This document shows, piece by piece, positions 1 to 9,836 of a stretch of DNA of 64,000 nt. Source of the DNA: VYFG01 sp965213885 (GTDB lineage: Bacteria > Pseudomonadota > Gammaproteobacteria > Arenicellales > Poriferihabitantaceae). A program made the position numbers and the translations under genes. The notes under the pieces are model-generated. The model did no database searches and was not told the DNA's origin. It worked only from the letters and a program-made list of their open reading frames with translations. The stretch's first letter is position 1, and each line of letters opens with the position of its first letter. The stretch is taken from contig OZ243919.1 of NCBI GenBank assembly GCA_965213885.1, positions 3,286,001 to 3,350,000 of the forward strand, written 5' to 3'.

Positions 1-324
1 TGACCGGGAAGCCACGATGCCGCCACAGAAATCGACGAGAAGAACCTCGAGACTGCGGCGCCCGATCTTGACGCCCAGGGAATAGGCGCCTTCGGGGTTG
101 AGCGCGACCGGAGTGAAGGGCTTGCCCACCCTGCCCCGAACCTTCTCGCGCTTGACCAGAAGCTCCTCGTCGAGCAGCGAATTGACGATCACGGTCGCGG
201 CCTGGCCGCTGAGCCCGGTGGTGCGTGCGATTTCCGCCTTCGACAGCGCGCCTGCCTGCCGTATGGCAGTGATCATCAAGCGCTCGTTAAAGGCCCTGAG
301 CCCGATCGACTCCCCGTCTCGCAT
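1..324 (-). CDS. ROK-family transcriptional regulator, N-terminal part (gene runs off the window)
   Basis: Reading leftward from the ATG at 324, 108 codons are open to the window edge. Residues about 20-60 form a winged helix-turn-helix typical of ROK repressors (LSKAEIARTTGLSG followed by an alpha-rich recognition stretch). The start of the ROK sugar-kinase-like domain follows (PVALNPEGAYSLGVKIGRR). The gene is last in the polyol operon and on the same strand, so it is the likely sugar-responsive repressor of that operon. The effector-binding domain lies outside the window, so whether it is an active kinase or a pure regulator cannot be judged. Confidence 0.85.
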   Translation of the reverse strand, partial: MRDGESIGLRAFNERLMITAIRQAGALSKAEIARTTGLSGQAATVIVNSLLDEELLVKREKVRGRVGKPFTPVALNPEGAYSLGVKIGRRSLEVLLVDFCGGIVASRS

Positions 325-553
325 GTCGTCTCTGTTACCTCCGGGTCATGTCGGTTGCCGATGTGCGGGAAGTCCGGGGATTCCCCGCACCGTAGTCTGT
401 GTCACAACGGGCTCACCCATGGACGCCCGGCGACTGCCGCGCCGGTTCGGTGTGTCGGGGCGGCAGGTCCGCGGATCGGAACGATCGCATCGATACGATC
501 ATCGGGATCTCTCCTGTGCGGTGTGGGTTCCACGGGCATGGCGCTTTCGAATT

Positions 554-1486
554 CTAGAGGTCCGGCAGTTCGGAACGAAGGGGCAGGTCGGCGCCGCGGC
601 GCGTGCAGGTGATGGCCGCCGCCGCCGTGGCAAAATCCACGACCTGGCGGCATTCGTCCAGCGAAAGCCGGGACAGTCCCGATTTCGTCGCCTTGCCGAG
701 TTCGTCCAGTCCACAAAGAAGCCCCGCCTGGAAACTGTCGCCGGCCCCGACCGTATCGACCACCTCCACCTGGCGCCCGGTGGCTTCGAAGACTTTACCC
801 CGGAGGGAGGCCAGGGTTCCGCCGTCGCCGCGGGTCACCACGATGAGCTGGACACCGCGGGCATTCCAGCGATCGATCGTGCTTTCGATCTCGTCACCGG
901 GAAACAGCAGATCCAGGTCCTCGTCACTCACCTTGATCAGATCGGCGATCTCGGTGAAGGCCTCGACCCGCTCGCGCCACCTGCCAAGGTCCGGCTCGAC
1001 ATTCAGGCGGAGATTGGGGTCGAGGGAGACCAGTCTGTCGTCATGATGGCGCCGGGCAAGCCGGAGCAGCGAGGAGCCGGTCGGCTCCACCACCAGGGAG
1101 TACGAGCCGAAGTGGATCGCAGCCACCGACCGGGGCAGTTCGGGCAGGTCGGCTTCGGCCACCGAACTGTCGGCCGCATCGTGGCCGTAGAAGCTGTAGT
1201 GAGGGATGCCCCCGGAGCCCAGGGTAACCAATGCCAGGGTGGTCGGGTTCTGCTTTCTGACCAGATAGGCGGTTTCCACCCCCTCGTGCTCCAGTGCCTG
1301 TTCCAGCCGGCGGCCCAGGGGGTCGCTGGAGATTCCGGTGAACAGGGCGGCGCCGCGCCCCAGGCGGGACAGACCGACCGCGACGTTGAAGGGCGAGCCG
1401 CCGATGCGCGCATCGAAGGTGAGGCCGCTGTCCGCCTCGGCTGCAGGAAAGAGGTCGTAGAGCGCTTCGCCGCAACTCAGAAACAT
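554..1486 (-). CDS. PfkB-family carbohydrate kinase, probable fructokinase
   Basis: The 310-residue protein has the two PfkB signatures: an N-terminal sugar-binding glycine motif (GGSPFNVAVGLSRLG, about residues 29-43) and the C-terminal DTVGAGDSFQAG (about 244-255), whose aspartate is the catalytic base. The ATG at 1486 is preferred over an upstream in-frame start because GAGGTG sits 6 nt before it. It follows mannitol dehydrogenase, which makes fructose from mannitol, so phosphorylation of fructose to fructose 6-phosphate is the natural role. Ribokinase or 2-keto-3-deoxygluconate kinase activity is possible from sequence alone. The 255 bp separating it from the dehydrogenase gene shows no other gene. 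Confidence 0.88.
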   Translation of the reverse strand: MFLSCGEALYDLFPAAEADSGLTFDARIGGSPFNVAVGLSRLGRGAALFTGISSDPLGRRLEQALEHEGVETAYLVRKQNPTTLALVTLGSGGIPHYSFYGHDAADSSVAEADLPELPRSVAAIHFGSYSLVVEPTGSSLLRLARRHHDDRLVSLDPNLRLNVEPDLGRWRERVEAFTEIADLIKVSDEDLDLLFPGDEIESTIDRWNARGVQLIVVTRGDGGTLASLRGKVFEATGRQVEVVDTVGAGDSFQAGLLCGLDELGKATKSGLSRLSLDECRQVVDFATAAAAITCTRRGADLPLRSELPDL

Positions 1487-1741
1487 GCCGTCACCTCGAG
1501 GGAAACTGGTCTGAAGGGTCTCATCTGTCGCCGCAGGGGCCACATGCCTTGACTGGCATGATCGATCCGAATCCGGGGTTCATTTTCTTGGTTTGTTTCG
1601 TCGATCCAACAGGTGATGCCGGCGGGCCTGTGGCAGCATCCTGCACGGCGGGCGGCCTTTGTGCGGTGGCCTGGCGGCCTGGGTGCTCGGGCGCGGCAAT
1701 GCCCGCCGGCGAAGGAGCGGATCGGTTGCATGAGCGTGTGG

Positions 1742-3271
1742 CTAGGTGGCCGCATAGGCCTGCAGGGTTGCCTCGCACCCATCCGACCAGATCCTGTCGA
1801 GCCAGCGTCCGAAGGCATCGACGAAACGGGGCGCCTCCACCAGGTCACCGTAGAACTGGCGTTGCTCCAGCCAGGCGCGCGGATGTTCCCGGGCCGCCTT
1901 CGCCGCCTCCAGGAGGGTGTCCCAGAACGGATCGTTCGGCTCGATGACGGTGCCGTCCTCGCGCCATCCCCCGCACATCCGCGCCCAGAATGCCTCGACC
2001 AGTGCAAGCCCCTCGATCGGTGTACCGTCCCTGAGACCGTCACGGAGGATCGGCAGGACAAAGCCCGTATGGCGTGCCGACCCCTCGAAGGCGACGCGCC
2101 GTGTCGTGTCGGCGATGGCGGTGTTGGAGAATCTCCGGCGGACCAGGTCCAGATAGTCTTCCTTCGTGAAATTCGGAACCGATTTCACATGGGGGAGGAT
2201 TTCGGCGCGCTGCACCTTGTCGAACAGGGCCCGGATCAGGGGCCGTGCCATGCAGTCCGAAATGGTTTCGATGGACAGGATTTCACCGGGATTGGCAATG
2301 ATCTGGTGGCCGGCGTTGAGGATGCGGATCTTCATCGCCTCATGGTCATGGACCTGGTCCGAGAACGTGGCGCCGACCAGGTCCCAGTTCGGACGTCCGG
2401 CGCAGAAGTCATCCTCGATGACCCACTGGCGGAAGCTCTCATGCGTGACGGGAACCCGGTCGTCGATGCCGAACTTCCGTGCCAGCGCGAGTTCCCCCGG
2501 CCCGGTTGCGGGCACGATGCAGTCGACCATCGAGTTCGGGAACGTGCAATTCGAGTCGATCCACCCGGCAAGGTCCGGGTCGGTTGCCCGCGCGAGGGAA
2601 ACCAGGGTCCGGCGGAGCACCGCGCCGTTGCCCCGGAGGTTGTCGCAACTCAGACCGGTGAACGGGCCGAACCCCTGATCGCGTCTGGACCTGAGCGCCG
2701 CGGCCATCGCGCCGAACACGGTCCGCGGACGGTCCGGATTCGCGGCGTCGTGCCGGATGTCGGGATGCGCCGTGTCGAAACCATTCGTCGCGGGATCGAT
2801 GTAGTAGCCTCCCTCGGTCACCGTCAGCGCGACAATCCGGATCGCCGGATCTGTCATCCGGCGGATCAGGGCAGCGTTCCCCTCCTCGACCGGCACATAG
2901 TCGATCATGGCGCCGATCACCTCTGCCGATGCGCCTGACGGATCCAGTTCAATCAGCGTCGACAGGTAATCCTGCTTCCAGAGCTTCTCCCGTTGCGCGG
3001 TATCGAAGGGGCAGACGCCGGCGCCGATGATCGCCCAATCGCGGTTGAGACCCAGCTGCAGCAGCCGATGCAGGTACCACGCCTGATGCGCCCGGTGGAA
3101 ATTTCCGAGCCCGACATGGACGATCCCCGGGGTCAGGGACGTCCGGTCATAGCCCGGCCGGGCAATCGACTCCGGGAGGTCGTCCAGCGTGGCGTCCGAA
3201 AGACGGATCACGGGTCCGGCCCCGGGTGGCATCCATCCGGCCATGGGCACGTCATCTGTGCGCGACATCAT
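1742..3271 (-). CDS. mtlK: Mannitol 2-dehydrogenase (long-chain polyol dehydrogenase)
   Basis: The 509-residue protein belongs to the polyol-specific long-chain dehydrogenases, which oxidise D-mannitol to D-fructose (or D-arabinitol/sorbitol relatives) with NAD. The N-terminal NAD-binding region carries HVGLGNFHRAHQAWYL near residue 50. The catalytic lysine lies in KIRILNAGHQIIANPG near residue 314, in the family order K-x-R-x-L-N-x-x-H. Length is close to the 480-500 typical, slightly extended at the N terminus, so the second or third methionine could be the true start. It lies between the transporter ATPase and the fructokinase, completing a mannitol-to-fructose-6-phosphate route. Confidence 0.92.
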   Translation of the reverse strand: MMSRTDDVPMAGWMPPGAGPVIRLSDATLDDLPESIARPGYDRTSLTPGIVHVGLGNFHRAHQAWYLHRLLQLGLNRDWAIIGAGVCPFDTAQREKLWKQDYLSTLIELDPSGASAEVIGAMIDYVPVEEGNAALIRRMTDPAIRIVALTVTEGGYYIDPATNGFDTAHPDIRHDAANPDRPRTVFGAMAAALRSRRDQGFGPFTGLSCDNLRGNGAVLRRTLVSLARATDPDLAGWIDSNCTFPNSMVDCIVPATGPGELALARKFGIDDRVPVTHESFRQWVIEDDFCAGRPNWDLVGATFSDQVHDHEAMKIRILNAGHQIIANPGEILSIETISDCMARPLIRALFDKVQRAEILPHVKSVPNFTKEDYLDLVRRRFSNTAIADTTRRVAFEGSARHTGFVLPILRDGLRDGTPIEGLALVEAFWARMCGGWREDGTVIEPNDPFWDTLLEAAKAAREHPRAWLEQRQFYGDLVEAPRFVDAFGRWLDRIWSDGCEATLQAYAAT

Positions 3272-3669
3272 GCGGGCGACCCGGGGGGACCGTTCATCCG
3301 GCCCGGGTCAGTGAAGGCATGACCCGGCAACTGGCGGCGCGGCTTCGCCGCATTCCCCGGCGCCTGTATGCTTCCCATCCGGTACCTGCAGACCCGCCGG
3401 TTCCGGGAACATCCAGCCGGGCATGCCGCCATCGGCGGGGCAGACTGCTCCCGAACGGCGGAAGGCAGGGGGATTGCCCGGTGATGTCCGCTGCCTCGTC
3501 CCCGTTGCCGGAAGTCAGCGGCGCATCCATTCGCCGCGGCCGTCCGGGCGCTGGCCGGACCTGACCTTTTCCGCCCCATCACGTTCAGATCGGCCGCCAT
3601 GGCCCGCGCCCGGGGCGCCGGCCGGCTTGCCCGTTCCCGCAATGGGAGTGAATGGCCCTGCCAACCGTT
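3272..3669. other. Non-coding gap inside the polyol operon
   Basis: 398 bp between the ATPase gene and mtlK hold no open frame with protein-like composition. In Rhodobacter-type smo operons a short-chain sorbitol dehydrogenase (smoS) sits here. No trace of its TGxxxGIG or YxxxK motifs was found in any frame, so it is absent rather than overlooked. Confidence 0.5.
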
Positions 3670-4677
<1,008 letters not shown>

Positions 4678-4684
4678 TTCGTCC

Positions 4685-5515
4685 TCACTTCACCGCGCCG
4701 AAAGTCAGGCCGCGGACCAGTTGTTTCTGGCTGAACCACCCCAGGATCAGGATCGGCGCGATGGCCATCGTCGATGCCGCGCTCAGCTTGGCGTAGAACA
4801 GACCCTCCGGGCTTGAATAGCTCGCGATGAAGGCGGTCAGCGGACCGGCCTTCGCCGCCGTCAGGTTCAGCGTCCAGAACGCCTCGTTCCAGGCCAGGAT
4901 GAAGTTCAGCAGTATGGTCGAGGCGATTCCCGGCACGGCCATGGGCGTCAGCACATACAGGATTTCATCCCGCAGTGATGCGCCGTCCATCCGCGCGGCT
5001 TCCAGGATCTCGCCGGGGATTTCCCGGAAATACGTGTAGAGCATCCAGACGATGATCGGCAGGTTGATCAGCATCATGACGATGACAAGCCCGAACCGCG
5101 TGTCGAGGAGTCCGAACTGGATGAAGATCAGGTAGATCGGGTAGAGGACGCCCACCGCCGGCAGCATCTTGGTGGAAAGCATCCACAGCAGGATGTCCTT
5201 GGTCCGCCTCGATGGCACGAAGGCCATGGACCATGCGGCGGGAACCGCGACGAGGATGCCGAGCAGCGTGGAGATGCCGGCGATGATCACCGAGTTCCAG
5301 AGATAGCGCATATAGTCCGAACGCTCCTGCACGATCGCATAATTCTCCAGCGTCCAGTCGAAGAACAGGAAAACCGGCGGGTCGGCAATGGCCTGCGCCT
5401 CGGTCTTGAAGCTCGTCAGGATCGTCCACAGTACCGGGAAGAAGATCAGCAGGCCGACCCCCCAGGCGACGGCGGTGTTGACGATCTTCTGCTTGCTTGT
5501 GACTGTGCGGGCCAA
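4685..5515 (-). CDS. smoG: Polyol ABC transporter permease (MalG-like)
   Basis: 276 residues with six predicted membrane segments and the cytoplasmic EAA loop (EAARMDGASLRDEILYVLTP, about residues 175-194) that docks on the ATPase. It lies between the partner permease (12 bp upstream) and the ATPase (7 bp downstream), in the order usual for CUT1 sugar and polyol importers. It has no unusual features. Confidence 0.92.
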   Translation of the reverse strand: MARTVTSKQKIVNTAVAWGVGLLIFFPVLWTILTSFKTEAQAIADPPVFLFFDWTLENYAIVQERSDYMRYLWNSVIIAGISTLLGILVAVPAAWSMAFVPSRRTKDILLWMLSTKMLPAVGVLYPIYLIFIQFGLLDTRFGLVIVMMLINLPIIVWMLYTYFREIPGEILEAARMDGASLRDEILYVLTPMAVPGIASTILLNFILAWNEAFWTLNLTAAKAGPLTAFIASYSSPEGLFYAKLSAASTMAIAPILILGWFSQKQLVRGLTFGAVK

Positions 5516-5527
5516 GGTTCTGCCTCC

Positions 5528-6394
5528 TCACGTATCCAGATTCTTGCCGACGATACGCATCAGGAAGAGTGCCACGATGTTGGCGAGGATGACCGCGTAG
5601 ACGCCGCCGGCCGAACCGAGCCCCACATTCTGACTCTCCAGCACGCGCTGGAAAATCAGGTAGGTCAGGGTCCGGGTGCCGAACGAACCCTGCGTGGTCA
5701 CGAAGATTTCGGCAAAGATCGACAGCAGGAAGATCGTCTGGATCAGGATGACGATGGTGATGGCCTGGCCGAGGTGCGGCAGAATGATATGTTGGAAGCG
5801 GGCCAGGGGCGGGGCGCCGTCCATCTCGCCCGCCTCCAGCTGCTCGCGGTCCAGCGACTGGATCGCCGTCAGCAGGATCAGCGTTGCGAAGGGCAGCCAT
5901 TGCCACGAGACGATCAGGGTGATGGAAAAGAGCGATGCCTGGCTCACCCACTCCAGCGGCGCCAGGCCGAAGAACTTCCAGAGATGCGCGAACAGCCCGT
6001 TCACCGGATCCATGAACATGTTCTTCCAGACCAGCGCCGTCACGGTCGGCATCACGAAGAACGGTGCGATGACCAGTATCCGGACGATGCCCTGTCCCCA
6101 CATCGGCTGATCCAGCAGGAGCGCGAGCAGGATGCCCAGGACCACGGTGATCAGCAGCACGCCGCCCACGATGATGAGCGTCGCCTGCACGCTTGGCCAG
6201 AACGAGCTTGAGGTGACGAAGCGGACGTAGTTCTCGAACCCGATCCACCCCAGGTCGCCGCCGCGCAGCGGCAGGTAGCGCTTGAACGAGAAGTAGAGCG
6301 TCATGATCAGGGGCACGAGCATCCAGCCAAGCAGCAGGACGACCGCGGGCGCCATCATCAGGCGGGCGGCGGATCTTGCTTGCAGGGTTGCCAT
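5528..6394 (-). CDS. smoF: Polyol ABC transporter permease (MalF-like)
   Basis: 288 residues, six membrane segments, EAA loop EAGEMDGAPPLARFQHIILP near residues 190-209. It pairs with the downstream permease to form the membrane channel. The N terminus (MATLQARSAARLMMAPAVVLLL) is a short cytoplasmic stretch leading into the first helix. It is separated from the binding-protein gene by 191 bp containing a strong hairpin. Confidence 0.92.
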   Translation of the reverse strand: MATLQARSAARLMMAPAVVLLLGWMLVPLIMTLYFSFKRYLPLRGGDLGWIGFENYVRFVTSSSFWPSVQATLIIVGGVLLITVVLGILLALLLDQPMWGQGIVRILVIAPFFVMPTVTALVWKNMFMDPVNGLFAHLWKFFGLAPLEWVSQASLFSITLIVSWQWLPFATLILLTAIQSLDREQLEAGEMDGAPPLARFQHIILPHLGQAITIVILIQTIFLLSIFAEIFVTTQGSFGTRTLTYLIFQRVLESQNVGLGSAGGVYAVILANIVALFLMRIVGKNLDT

Positions 6395-6452
6395 GACGCA
6401 TTCCTCAGGCCGGACCGGTGCCTGTCAGGAAAGACGGACCGCTCCGGAAGCA

Positions 6453-6473
6453 GGGCGGCGGCAACCGCCGCCC
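6453..6473 (-). terminator. GC hairpin between binding protein and permease genes
   Basis: A perfect 9-bp stem (GGGCGGCGG / CCGCCGCCC) closes a 3-nt loop. No T-run follows on the minus strand, so it is unlikely to be a full intrinsic terminator. Such stems after binding-protein genes usually protect the 3' end of the upstream message or attenuate readthrough, giving more binding protein than permease. Confidence 0.55.
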
Positions 6474-6585
6474 CGCGCCGGGAGGCTTCCTCCGTGATCC
6501 GGGAAGATCAGCCTGTCCACGGAACGGTTCCAATTCCATGGACGGTTCATGCCGTTCGGATGGCCCGGTCAGGCTGGTGCCGTCG

Positions 6586-7896
6586 TCAGTATCCGGCGGC
6601 TTCCATTTCCTCGGCCGTCAGGGCCTGTGCCTTCTCGAGCGCCTGCTCGACGGTCTGCTGGCCGGCGAGCGCAGCCGAGAATTCCTGACCCACCTGCGTG
6701 GCAATGCCCGCGAATTCCGGGATGGCGACGAACTGGACGCCGGTATAGGGCACCGGGTCGACGGTCGGCTGTTTCGGGTCGGCCGCGTTGATCGAGTTCA
6801 GCGTCATCTCGGCGAAGGGTGCGGCCTCCAGGTAGGCGGGATTCTCGTACAGCGAGGTCCGGGTGCCGGGCGGGACGTTGGCCCAGCCTTCCTTCGACGC
6901 CACGAGCGCCGTGTATTCCCTGCTGGTCGCCCAGGCGATGAACTTCTTGGCCGCATCCGTCGCGTCGGAACCGGCCGGGATTGCCAGCGACCAGGCCCAG
7001 AGCCAGTTGCCGCGCTTGCCGAGACCATTGTCGGGGGCCAGGGCGAATCCGACGCTGTCGGCCACTGTCGAGTCGTTCGGGTTGGTCACGAACGAGGCGG
7101 CAACGGTTGCATCGATCCACATGCCGCACTTGCCTTGCTGGAAGAGGGACAGGTTCTCGTTGAACCCGTTGGTCGAGGCTCCCGGAGGACCGTAGCTGGT
7201 CATCAGATCCATGTAGAAATTGAGCGTGGTGGCCCAGGCTTCGCTGTTGAACTGGGGCTTCCAGTTCTCGTCAAACCAGCGCGCGCCGAAGGAATTCGAG
7301 GTGGCGGTCAGAAATGCCATGTTCTCGCCCCAGCCGGCCTTGCCGCGGAGGCAGACGCCGTAGACCTCGTTGTCCCGGTCCGTCATCGCCGCCGCCGCCT
7401 GCCGGATGAAATCCCAGGTGGGCGCGTCGGGCATCTGGAGGCCGGCCTTCTCCATCAGATCGGTCCGGTACATCACCATGGAGCTCTCGCCGTAGAACGG
7501 TGCCGCGTACAGTTCGCCATCGACGGTCAGGCCGGAGCGTATCGCGGGAAGCAGGTCATCGGCATCCCATCCGGCGGGCAGGTCGTTCAATGACACGAGC
7601 CAGCCGTTCTTGCTCCAGATCGGAACCTCGTAGGTGCCGATGGTCAGCACGTCGAACTGGCCGCCTTTCGTGGCAATGTCCTGGGTCACGCGCTGGCGCA
7701 GTACGTTCTCTTCCAGCGTGACCCATTCGAGGGTGATGTCTGGATTGCTGGACGTGAAATCCTCCGTCAGCCCCTGCATTCGGATCATGTCGCCGTTGTT
7801 GACGGTTGCGATGGTGACGGTGCTGGCAGCGTAGGCGCCGGCTGTTGTGAGGAGTGCAAGCGCACCGGCTGCACACAGAGTGGTTTTCAGGTTCAT
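6586..7896 (-). CDS. smoE: Polyol ABC transporter periplasmic binding protein
   Basis: The 436-residue protein starts at the ATG at 7896, preceded by GGGAG. A clean Sec signal peptide follows (MNLKTTLCAAGALALLTTAGAYA, cleavage near residue 23). The mature part is a family 1 solute-binding protein (NPDITLEWVTLEENVLRQRVTQD; DVLTIGTYEVPIWSKNGWL), close to sorbitol/mannitol binding proteins. It is the first gene of the operon and directly follows the promoter. The ligand is inferred from neighbours as mannitol or sorbitol. Confidence 0.9.
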   Translation of the reverse strand: MNLKTTLCAAGALALLTTAGAYAASTVTIATVNNGDMIRMQGLTEDFTSSNPDITLEWVTLEENVLRQRVTQDIATKGGQFDVLTIGTYEVPIWSKNGWLVSLNDLPAGWDADDLLPAIRSGLTVDGELYAAPFYGESSMVMYRTDLMEKAGLQMPDAPTWDFIRQAAAAMTDRDNEVYGVCLRGKAGWGENMAFLTATSNSFGARWFDENWKPQFNSEAWATTLNFYMDLMTSYGPPGASTNGFNENLSLFQQGKCGMWIDATVAASFVTNPNDSTVADSVGFALAPDNGLGKRGNWLWAWSLAIPAGSDATDAAKKFIAWATSREYTALVASKEGWANVPPGTRTSLYENPAYLEAAPFAEMTLNSINAADPKQPTVDPVPYTGVQFVAIPEFAGIATQVGQEFSAALAGQQTVEQALEKAQALTAEEMEAAGY

Positions 7897-7926
7897 GTGA
7901 TATCTCCCGGTAGTTTCCGAATTACC

Positions 7927-7937
7927 CAACTTAGTTG
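7927..7937. promoter_or_regulatory. Palindrome at the smo transcription start, candidate operator
   Basis: CAACT-T-AGTTG is a perfect 5-bp inverted repeat lying 3 bp downstream of the -10 box, over the expected +1. A bound repressor would block initiation. The ROK regulator encoded at the end of the operon is the obvious candidate. Confidence 0.5.
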
Positions 7938-7939
7938 AT

Positions 7940-7967
7940 TTAATACGATCTCCCTTTGCCAAGTCAA
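7940..7967 (-). promoter_or_regulatory. sigma70-type promoter of the polyol operon
   Basis: On the minus strand TTGACT (7967-7962), a 16-bp spacer and TATTAA (7945-7940) match the -35 and -10 consensus well. They lie about 45 bp upstream of the smoE start codon, in the only AT-rich patch of the region. Confidence 0.7.
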
Positions 7968-8064
7968 GGACTTCGGGTGATCCGGTCGGGTGATCCGACG
8001 CCGCCGACATTCGTGCCCCGGCCGGGTGCCCTATAATCTCCCTGCCCGGCCCTTCGACGGAAAC

Positions 8065-8475
8065 ATGGCACCTTCACTGATCATCGACGTACTCGCCTCG
8101 CTGCTGCTGGGATCCATGGTGTTCTTCGCCGCCGTGGTGGCCCCGGCCGCATTCCGTTCCCTGGAGGGCGAACGTGCCGGCGCGTTCCTGCGCGCGCTCT
8201 TCCCCCGCTACTATCTCTGGGGCCTGATCCTGTCGCTGGCGAATCTGGGGGTCTGCCTGCTCCACTCCCCCAAGGGCGCCGTGCTGATGGCGCTGGTTCT
8301 CGCCGGGTTCGCCTATGCACGCCAGGTGCTTGTTCCGGCCCTCAATGCCGCCAGGGACCGGTGGCGGGAAACCGACAGCCCCGGGGACAAGGCAGGATTC
8401 CAGGCGCTCCACCGCCGCAGCGTGATCATCAACGTCATCCAGATGGCAATGCTGGCCGTCATCATCATCGCATGA
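8065..8475 (+). CDS. DUF4149-like small integral membrane protein
   Basis: 136 residues starting at the ATG at 8065. Four hydrophobic segments (about residues 4-27, 50-66, 72-88 and 118-136) and the early pattern LLLGSMVFFAAVVAPAAFRSL resemble DUF4149/TMEM205-like proteins. No catalytic motif is visible and function is unknown. Its stop overlaps the start of the next gene in an ATGA, so the two are translationally coupled. Confidence 0.7.
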   Translation: MAPSLIIDVLASLLLGSMVFFAAVVAPAAFRSLEGERAGAFLRALFPRYYLWGLILSLANLGVCLLHSPKGAVLMALVLAGFAYARQVLVPALNAARDRWRETDSPGDKAGFQALHRRSVIINVIQMAMLAVIIIA

Positions 8476-9836
8476 CGGCGCCTGTGCAGGCCTCCGGAGG
8501 GGCGCGCCGGGGCACCAGCATCCGGGCGATGCTGACGGACCGCCAGGTCCTGGCCTGGGCGCTCTACGACTGGGCCAACTCCGCGTTCGCCACCACGGTC
8601 ATGGCGGGGTTCTTTCCGGTGTTCTACAGTGCGCTCAGCGCGGGGCTGTCCACCGAGGACTCCCAGTTCTGGTTCAACATCGGCCTTGCCGCGTCCAGCC
8701 TGTCCATCGCCCTCGCGGCGCCGGTGCTCGGCGCCATCGCCGACCGGGGTGGCACCCGCAAGCACTTCCTCGCGACGTTCGCGATGCTCGGCGTGATCCT
8801 GACCGCGTCACTGGCCTGGGTGCACGGGGACATGTGGATGGAGGGCCTGATGATCTACGTCCTGGCCCAGGCGGGTTTCGCGGGCGCGAACATTTTCTAC
8901 GACTCCATGATCACGGACGTGGCCAGGGAGGATGAATACGACCAGGTGTCGGGTTTCGGCTACGCGCTCGGGTACGTCGGCGGCGGGCTGCTGTTCCTGG
9001 TCAACGTGCTGATGGTCACCAACCCGGGCTGGTTCGGTCTTGCAGGGGCGGGGGAAGCGCTGTCCTGGTCGTTCATCTCCGTCGGCCTGTGGTGGGCCGC
9101 ATTCACCCTGCCGCTGCTGCTCTGGGTTCGCGAGACGCCCACCAGGGTCAAGGCATCCGGGGTCCAGGCAGTCCGCGAAGGGCTCCGGCAGCTCCGGGAA
9201 ACCATTACCCATATCCGCCAGCTCCGGGTGGTGCTGGTCTTCCTGGCCGCCTACTGGCTGTACATCGACGGGGTGGGATCCGTGATCAAGATGGCGGTGT
9301 TCTTTGCCAACCGCGTGCTGGCGCTTCCCCAGGAGGCGCTCATCACCGCCCTGTTGGTCACCCAATTCGTGTCCTTTCCCGCGGCGCTCTTCTTCGGCTG
9401 GCTGGGCAGGCGCATCGGACCGCGCACCGGCATCCTCATCGGGCTGGTGGTGTATACCCTGGTCGTGTTCTACGCCTGGGGCTGGCTCGCCTCGGGTGCG
9501 GGATTCTACTATCTCGCCATTGCCATCGGACTGGTCCAGGGCGGGGTGCAGAGCCTGAGCCGGTCCCTCTATGCCCGGATCATCCCGGTGAGCCGTACCG
9601 CGGAATTCTTCGGGTTCTACAACATGGTGGGCAAGTTCGCGGCCATCCTAGGACCGCTGCTGGTGGCGCTGGTGCCGGTCCTGATCGCCGCCGCCGATGC
9701 CCGGGACGCCATCCTGGTCCTGGTGGTCCTGTTCGTGGCCGGCGGCGCGCTGCTGACCCGGGTGGACATGGAGGCCGGGATCCGCGCCGCCCGCGGGATG
9801 GATCAGTCCGCCAGCAGCGAGGTCTCGAAGGGGTAG
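8472..9836 (+). CDS. MFS transporter, UMF1 family
   Basis: 454 residues with about 12 membrane segments. The N-terminal WALYDWANSAFATTVMAGFFP is the hallmark of the UMF1 (Atg22-like) MFS branch. The cytoplasmic loop LGAIADRGGTRKHFL is the MFS motif A. It starts at the ATG overlapping the preceding stop. Family members are implicated in amino acid or osmolyte movement. Substrate is unknown here, but its 3' end overlaps the convergent dddP by 34 bp. Confidence 0.85.
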   Translation: MTAPVQASGGARRGTSIRAMLTDRQVLAWALYDWANSAFATTVMAGFFPVFYSALSAGLSTEDSQFWFNIGLAASSLSIALAAPVLGAIADRGGTRKHFLATFAMLGVILTASLAWVHGDMWMEGLMIYVLAQAGFAGANIFYDSMITDVAREDEYDQVSGFGYALGYVGGGLLFLVNVLMVTNPGWFGLAGAGEALSWSFISVGLWWAAFTLPLLLWVRETPTRVKASGVQAVREGLRQLRETITHIRQLRVVLVFLAAYWLYIDGVGSVIKMAVFFANRVLALPQEALITALLVTQFVSFPAALFFGWLGRRIGPRTGILIGLVVYTLVVFYAWGWLASGAGFYYLAIAIGLVQGGVQSLSRSLYARIIPVSRTAEFFGFYNMVGKFAAILGPLLVALVPVLIAAADARDAILVLVVLFVAGGALLTRVDMEAGIRAARGMDQSASSEVSKG

